NCBI GenBank assembly: GCA_002633005.1
Contig: NMRA01000234.1
Coordinates: 62,001-126,000 of the forward strand
Source of the DNA: Phoronis australis
Taxonomy: Eukaryota; Phoronida; Phoronidae
Reading direction: 5' to 3'
DNA: 64,000 bases
Part shown: in pieces, positions 12,901 to 21,900 of the stretch
Layout: the number at the start of each line of letters is the position of its first letter
Position numbering within the stretch: position 1 is the stretch's first letter
The notes under the pieces: generated by a model
What the model saw: the letters and a program-made list of their open reading frames with translations, nothing else
What the model was told of the DNA's origin: nothing
The model's database searches: none
Program-made: the position numbers and the translations under genes

Positions 12901-15900
12901 AACTAATTATTACAAGAAAAAAGCAGCTTCCTGTAGGCTCCGTCTTATGAATAAAGCAGCTATACATTATATTTGGGACATGTTCTGCATCTCACACAAA
13001 CATAATAGGCATGGTTGACTGTTACAGCTAGTTCGGTTTAGCATAACACTTGCTTATAACATAACAGAACGAATACTACCCCAAGAACCAATTATGAGGA
13101 TAGACATGGTTGGCTTAATATGTAGCAAGCAAAACAGTCAGCTTAGACATGGCCTCATCATGTCAGTTTATACCATTTAATAACCACAATACAATGTACA
13201 ATTAATTAACATAGCCAGCGACAAAATTTATAGGTTATGGTCACAATGCTTCAGAGGGTAACGGTATAGTGTTTTTACCATTGCTTTGTAGTTGAAATAA
13301 AAGCTTTTTTGTCCAGATGGAGATACATGTCTATAATTCATATGTTCAAAGTATTGTAATGTGGTTTCCTGTCCACTCCAGACGAGCAGCCTAGGAAAGT
13401 ATGCATTGATCGGTGCCGCAGCCCATCTCGGTGGAACGGTCCGAATGACCATTAGTCTGACGGTAATCCTGGTCGAGTGTACGGGTGACATCACTTTTGG
13501 ACTTCCTCTACTCATGGTCTTGTTGATTGCCAAGTGGGTGGCAGATTTTTTTAATTCGGTAAGATTTTCCATCAGACTTTATTGGGATTAGCCAACACTA
13601 GAAATTCTAATTCGAAAATGTCGCACGTACAGATAGCCATGATTTGAGTTGGTAACGGAACTACCATTTGGTAGAAAATTTTGAGATAGATTTTATTCTA
13701 GCAAAATGCCTAAATGTGATTTGTTTTAACCACTTTAACTGGGCAATATATATTCTCACTGATGTAAGTCATTTGTAAAATTTAATTTCACAATGTCTCT
13801 AATGTCATTTATTCTAGGGTATATATGACCTGCATATTATGTTGATGGGCATCCCTCTCTTACCATGTGACCCTCCACCCGTCTGCTCCAACATTCCCAT
13901 CAAGTACGTATGCACTAACAGTAGCTGGAGGATTCTGTAAGGTTTTCATAGTATTTTACCCCCTACGTGCCGATGGCCAAGATGAAATTAGAAAATATTT
14001 ACCAAATGACTAGTAAATAACAGTTTTTGTACTTTCTATTTTAAATAGCACTAGGCAGTATCTATCATGTCTCCCATAAAAATATCCTAGCTCTGTTTCC
14101 AGAGAAAAAAATGCAGGATATTTGTTTAAGGTAGTTATATTATATAATCGCTCATGCCATATTATTTATTTTATGTTGGCCGCAAAACTTATTGTCTTTA
14201 ATGGGAGTGCTGTGGAACTGTGTTGGCCATTCTCTCAATTCTTCCTGGGAGTCCTATGAGTTTTTCACAGATTTCTATATAATAAGTTTGCGACATTTGT
14301 TTTAGCTTTTCTCATCTGATGATGATTGGTATCTGTAAAATTGAAGATTCAAGAGTAAATGTATATTATGTGTTTGTGTGTTTATGTTCTCTTTGTTTTT
14401 GCAAAAATATTGGGCAACTGTTGCATTGTGTACCTATAGAAGAGTGTGTCATTCCAAGTGTATGAGAGGTCTGTGAGGAGCCTAGAATCAGTAGCGTAGT
14501 GTTCTGAGGCACTGTCTTGTGTATACCATGAGGAAAGTATAGAAACTTTATTTTTAACATTATTTCATCAGATGCTTTACATGACCTTCAAGAATAATTT
14601 TGAGGACACTTTTGGACCATATTCAAAAGCACTGCATAATCTTTAATTGAGGTCCGTGTACTATAGTGTTTCCTTGGTTTCCAGAGAAGTAATGCTCAGT
14701 CCGGTCATTTGCTTCAAGCCCATCGAGACAGTAGGCAACATAGTGCAAGTTCTTAGGTCGTCTTCACACAATGGCTTCCCAGTTGTTGATTCACACAAGA
14801 CAGACAAGACAGGGGTGGGTAGCTCATATGTTTTTTACATTCCACCTTTTAAAGGTTAAACAAGTGCTATTTTTGATCTGCTACCTTGCTAAAAATATAT
14901 ATTCCTGGTTATCTTGGAGAGACATTTTTGTGTTAATGTGTTTGCCTTGGGGTTCATTTATTCCATTGAACAATAAAACGTGATGTGAATGGTCCAGCAA
15001 TAGGCCAATGTCTTGGTTCTGTATTCACGTCCATTGAGCAAACATGACTTTCACAGACTGTGTTTAGTCAATAGCCAATAGGACATTGTGTTTGCTCAGT
15101 GGAAGTGAATCCAGAAACCAGAGGTGGGCCTTTTGTTGGGTAGTTGAGACCATTTTCTAGTGTTCTGTGGATAAATAATGCACACCAGTATAACAATAAT
15201 TAGCATAGAAATATATCTGTAAGAGAACTGTGGTTTTGTATGTCAAAAATGGTTGCATGCCCTTTAGGTTAGACTCGCTTTAACTGGGCACACACCTGCA
15301 GTGATGAGGTAAATAGATGATTTAGCAAAGCCTTAAGTACTTAGATGCAGGGTTGTAGGAAGTGTGGTGTCAGGGGGGGGGGTACATGTCTCAGTATTTT
15401 TCAGTGGCAGGTGCAAGATTTTTAAGGTGATTAGGGGGAAGAGTGCTTGGGGGCAAAGTGATGTCGGGGAATAGTTTATGTTGAAGTTGAATTTGTGTGT
15501 CCCCGGCCATAACTTTTACCGTCACATACAGACTTGAGAATTTATATTTTGAGTATGTTTGTCTTTGTAGCACTTGAATCTTGCCTTTTAAATAGTGCTG
15601 AAATATACAAGGGGGGGGGGGTTGGAGTGTGTCCAAGTAAAATACTACTTTTCAAAGTTGTATAATTATATCAGGGGACCAGAGTTTGATAAAGTGGTGG
15701 TTGTATATATATTTTGTGCATTATCACTTGCTGTATGGCATAAAGGGGTAAGGCAAACACACTGTTTTGATGTGAAGTTTGGTTTAATTGCAAATTCACT
15801 CTAGTTGGTGTCACTCGTGCACTACTTCTCAATTTTTGTGTTTTTGTGGTGTCTGACTTCAGCCATGTCCTGTTAACTGAAAGATCAAACAATGGGTGCA

Positions 15901-18900
15901 TTCCACTCAACTAAGTTTCAATTCAATCTACTAGGATTATCCAAGAATATTCATTGAGGGCAAAGCAACAGATGTCCATAATGAATCGCCACACAATGGC
16001 TGGGGGGTATATTGGGCTGTGAACATCACATCCCGGCAGTCTGAGGCATAAATAATCAATTAGAATTCGAGGAGTTTAATAAACTTGAAAATTTATCTAG
16101 GATAACAACAAAATCTTCACTAACCGGTGAATAATTGAATGTTCAGTTGGTTTCAATCGTTATATTTTAGTTCAATGTTTTCCATGGACGTAAGACGTTT
16201 GGGACATGCCGAGGACTCATTCTAAGGTCCCATCTTCTGCTGCTGTTGAAACACCGAGTAAGTTCTGTCATCATCTGCACTTGTCATCTTTTACATTTCA
16301 TTCTTGTTTGGTTCCAAAATGATGTGTTAGTCATCTGGACTGCCTTCTCTTGGCCTAAGACACTCGCAAGACATGCTCGTGTCATCATATGCTTTGGTTG
16401 TAATGCATTGGGATATCTCTCAAAAACTTGCATGATCTTGTGCTTCTTACAAGATACTTAGTCAACAGAATGCACTGGACAGCTCAGGCCTTTTTGCCAG
16501 AAGTGTGGCGGTAGGTGCACCGAAAGTTGCCAAATTTTTCGTATTCATTTGATCTGGCAACCTGTAGAAGTGTTTGGGCTTTACAGTTTGGAAGCAAATC
16601 GCGATGGTATCTTTAACTCCACCATCACACATATTGAACTCTTACTGTTAAAGTCTATTAAGACACAATATGGAGAAAAAGTTATTGGCATATGTTCTCA
16701 TTTATTAAAAATGAGTAGCACTTCATTGGCTCAAAATCATTTTTAAAGTTCTTTACGGTAACTGCTCTCATAAAATATTTTGAAGAGTTGACTGCATTTG
16801 TAATTATGATAGAATTAGCCCTTAAGGATGTAAACTAGTAATTTTGGCAACCAGTTGTGTCCATAAGAGATGAGATTTTACCCTACTTCACCAACACTTA
16901 CAGCATGGCCCTAAAGGTATCTAGAGACTGACTGTCATGTTGTAATGGAATTTAATTATTGTTACGAAACAGCATTATGTTGTCATGTCATCACTGCACT
17001 ATGTTGTCATGTCTTCATTGCACTATGTTGTCATGTTTTCATTGCACTATGCTGTCATGTTTTCATTGCACTATGTTGTCATGTCTTCACTCCACTGTGT
17101 TCGTGTCTTCATTGCACTGTGTTGTCATGTCTTCACTCCACTGTGTTCATGTCTTCATTGCACTATGTTGTCATGTCTTCACTCCACTGTGTTCATGTCT
17201 TCATTGCACTGTGTTGTCATGTCTTCACTCCACTGTGTTGTCATGTCCTCACTGCACTACGTGTTGTCACGTCTTCACTGCGCTTCATTGCACTGTGTTG
17301 TCTCGTCTTCAATGCACTGTGTTGTCATGTCTTCACTGCACTATGTTGCCATGTCTTCACTGTACTGTGTTGTCATGTCGTGAACACATCCACTACCACA
17401 AGAAACTTTAGGGACACCACATTTATCCACCTTTACTCTTATCAGGCTTCTGTTGTAAGTCAGCACGCGGATAAGCCACCTGGCTGAATGGATGACCAGG
17501 CCATAAAATGATAATTAACCAAGACCAGTTAAATAATGCTGCATGGAATAGTTAATACCATCATGGCAATTTTGAAAGAGTGCCTCTGGGCATCTTCTGC
17601 TAGTCTTTCGCTGAAAGTGTTTAAAAAAACTTGGTTTACCGACCTCTGATTTTCTGGATTATGCAAATTTAATATTAAAAATCAAATATGCAATGTTTTC
17701 ATTTCCGCCATCATTATGCTATGGAAACAAGAAAAAATTGGCAACAATCCATACAAGCAACAAAGAATATGTTGTAGCATCACCTAGTCTTGGTGGAAAG
17801 GTCAGGTATACTCGGCGCTTACAAAAATTCATTTCACGGGGAGGGGACGCTTATTGTAGCCTAAGGCAGTTGAAACCCGGTTTCTGAAACGAGTAAAATT
17901 GGAAGCTAGGATTTATCAAATTTACGCTCTGTGACCTATCTTTATCTTAAGCCTATGACAGTCTTTCATGTCCTGAACACATCCACTAAAACAAGAAACT
18001 GTAGGAACACTGCATTTATCCACCTTCACTCTTATCAGGCTTCTATTGTGAGTCAGCATGCGTGAATAATTGGCTGATAAGCCACCTCTGGAACTACTTT
18101 TGGCTGAATGGATGACCAGGCCATAAAATGATAATTAGCCAAGACCAGTTACTATAATGCAACAAAGAATATTAATGTCTTGCATCACCTAGCCTTGGTG
18201 GAAAGCTGTATACTGTATTGGCTCAAACAAACGCTTAGAAAAATTCATTTCACGGGGAGGGGACGCTTATTGTAGCCGAGTGAGCCTACGGCAGTTGAAA
18301 CCCGGTTTCCAAAACGGGTAAAATCGGAAGCTAGGATTCATGAAATTTACGCTCTGTGACGTAGTTGTAGCCTATGACAGCCTTTCTACAAAATTGTGGT
18401 GCATTGCTATCAACTTCCGTTGTTAAATTACAATAATTTTTCAAAAAATTGTGCTCATCACAGGGCGAAAACTTGCCGACTGATGCGTCGCTGAATTGCG
18501 ATCGTCAATAGGAAAACTTGAACTCTTGAATAAAAATATAGTTTCGACTCAACAAATTACCTGAAATCTTCCTTATGTTTTACAATTTTTAAAGTTCATG
18601 TGGAGTCCAGATTAATTGCGATTAAGTCCAAATCTGCACTACATCGTACCCACAACACGAGAAAAATCTCTGGATGAACACACATGTTGTTGTCACGTGA
18701 CGTTTGTTTTGAAGTTCGTCTGCGTATGAGAGTGAGAGCGCCTGCGGGTCATTGACGACAGACTTTTGTTAGAAAAGGCGGAGGATAATGCAAGAAAATG
18801 GCATTTATTAGATTGTTTTTCACTTAAACGTCTGTAACGTGCAAGGTGAGTGCCGGTTAACTCACAGATTTTGTGTGCATAGGCCGACGGTCGTTAGCTC

Positions 18901-21900
18901 TACCGTGGAGTAAAACATTAATAGTCCTAGGTTCGATCTACATGTTGGGGACGAGGTAGTGACGACGTGAACTAGCCGGGCTGTGTGAAATTTCTGGGTC
19001 TAACGGAGACACTGACGCAATGGTACCTATAGTCAGCCAGCTCGCTGTATCAAGACTATCGTCAAAATCCAAATTCGTTTTATCGTGTCCCTGTCAATAA
19101 TAACGACATGCTAAAGTTTCTTAATGTTCGTACTTCAGGAACATAACAATCCCGTGTTTTGTATACTTACGCGCACGCCGCAGAACACATCTCGGAAATT
19201 TCCGATTTGACCACAATGAAATTGAACAACGTCATTTTACATCTGGTAAGAGCTATAATAATAAACGTATTTTTAATATTGCAATGCATGTGTTCCAAAA
19301 TCTAAATAACTGGTCCTATATTTTTGTATTGGTGCGCGCCGAATGAAAGTAATCTTGAGTGTTGCTGTGTTGATAAATCTCTTATTCTGGGCTGATTTGA
19401 AAAATTCAAAGTTGTACCAACATTTTTTCCTCTCTTCAAATATTACACTCAAAACTACCAAAAACACTCTTCATAAAAAGTACGGTCATCTAGGCCAGAT
19501 TGTTATCTGCTGATTGTATTCGCATGAGCGAAGCCAATTATCCTCGCTCGTGACTCGATGAATAGAGTAGCTAGGCGGGATCCCTTTGATCGTGAGCCGA
19601 GTGCATCACAGCCAATGTGGATAAATATGGTCTAGTTCAATTGGCCAAACCCCACAGTTTTCCCTGATCAGTGGGGTTGTGACGTCATCTTGTTTAGTGG
19701 GAATGTTCACAGCATGTTATGTCTTCACTGTACTATGTTGCCATATGTCTTCACTGCACTACGTCGCCATGTCTTCACTATACTGTGTTGTTATGTCTTC
19801 ACTGCACTGTGTTGTCACGTCTTCTTTGCACTGTGTTGTCACGTCTTCACTGCACTGTGTTGTCATGTCTTCACTGCTCTGTGTTGTCTTGTCTTCACTA
19901 CACTTGAAATCCATAATAAAACTCTTTGTTTTCTACATTCTGAAGACAGTCATGTAACTTATTTGCATTTTTAGTGAAGTGCATTTAATGTGTAATGTTT
20001 GCTGATGTAAAGTAAAGTATAGATTGTTATTGCTTGTTGAGATGAGGTTTTTTAAATTTAGAATTATGCAAGGGCACGCAGCTCGACCCTGTAATGTATT
20101 GAATGGTGCATGCTAAAATGTTTTGAATGTGTCACCATTGTAGGTTTACAAAGATGGCAATAAACTGAGCATGAAGCACTTCCGTAACATGTATAAACTA
20201 TCACAGGTTGAGGTAAGTTTTGATTCAAGTTAATTTATTTAATATTCATTTTTAAGCGCCCATGTATATGTATTATGCGATTCCCTATTGCTATCATCTC
20301 TCTCTCTCTGTGTCTGACATCAGGTACTATTTTTACATTTACAAGTTGTCAGTGAATACAACTGCACTTTGTTAAGCATAGATCATGTTGAAATAGCATA
20401 ATTATTGTAGTTTAGTTCCTGCTGTACATTAGCATATAGTTAGGAGCATGCATCACTAAAATGATTTTATGGACTGAACAGTGGTAAAAATGCAAAGCAT
20501 GTAAATCTTCGAAATGGGCAATAAAAAGCAGGAATTCATATAAATAGAAAGAAATAAACTGCCATAAGCAATGAGGGTTGAAAACTAATCTTCAAAAATA
20601 CCCAGAGCTTTAATTTATAATTGAAAGGGAAAGCGACCATTTTTGATGTAACCTTTTATTACTAAAGTTACAGATGCCTGATTATCTTGCAGGTATATTT
20701 ATCCTTTTTAATTGCTGTACTCCTGCTGTGTATATACTTTCCATGCAACAACTCAAACACCGACATGTATCAAAAAGCCCACATTGCTTCTGAATTAACT
20801 TTCATTAACCAAACAGGAACTACATGCAATGAAAGTCAAGGCTCTGTTTGATACCTCGATTTTGGAAACTATCTACCCGTGTCGGCAAAGTTATCTCTGA
20901 CCTCAAATCTGTTAAAACAGGTGTTCCCCAGGGGTCAATACTGGGCCCCTTGCTATTTTGCATCTTTGTCAATGATCTCCCCACAGCAATTTTTCTCTAT
21001 GCTGATGACACTACAATACTGTCCGCAGGCAGAACCTCTTCTGCAATCCAGGCCAATCTCAACTGTGATTTAGCAATCATTTTAGATTGGCTTGTATCCA
21101 ATAAATTATCCTTAAATGTGTCAAAAATTAAAACTCTTCTATTTGGCACGTCCCAAAGACTTAGAAACCAAACCCTGTCATTAAGTATGGATGGAAGACC
21201 AATTGATAACGTCAATTCCTTTAAATATCTGGGACTAATATATGATCAAAATCTTGAAATTGGCTCCCCACGTTGATTATATCTCGAAAAAGGTGTCTAA
21301 GAAAATTGGCGTATTGAAACGCATCAGTAAATTTGTTAACAGAGCAACACTGAAAACCCTTTTTAATGCTATCAGTCAACCTCGCCTAGATTATTGCCTC
21401 CCGGTGTGGGGTGTTGCATCAGACAAGGATATGAAAACCATCCAGGTTATCCAAAATAGGGCTGCCCGGATGATTCTGGGAGCTGGTGTTAGAGATATTA
21501 ACATCGAAAACCTTCACAAAGAGACTGGAATATTGAAAATTCACACAAGACATCAATTCCTATCTGCTTGTTGTATGTACATAATAATGTTTTAAAGGTC
21601 TTGTCCCAACATACTTATGTACTAAGTTTAAGATGACTACTAATCGCTACAATGCTAGGTCCTCATCATCATCAAATTTTAATCTTCCTAAACGCAGAAA
21701 CGAAACTGGGAAAAAATCATTTTCCTACAACAGACCCTTTTTATGGAACTCTCTCCCTGCAGATGCCAAATCTACATCATCTTTTATAACCTTTAAAAGA
21801 ATAAAAAGAAATAGATTTAACTTCATGTAGTGTGTAAGAATTGCATGTTTATACATAAGTGCATATTTCTATGTGGTCTTACTTTTATTAATTATTTATT

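Noticed and set aside
16945-17487. 180-codon frame with Cys/His-rich repeats (HVFIALCC)
   Set aside because: Product of the 24-bp array; three overlapping frames are equally open.
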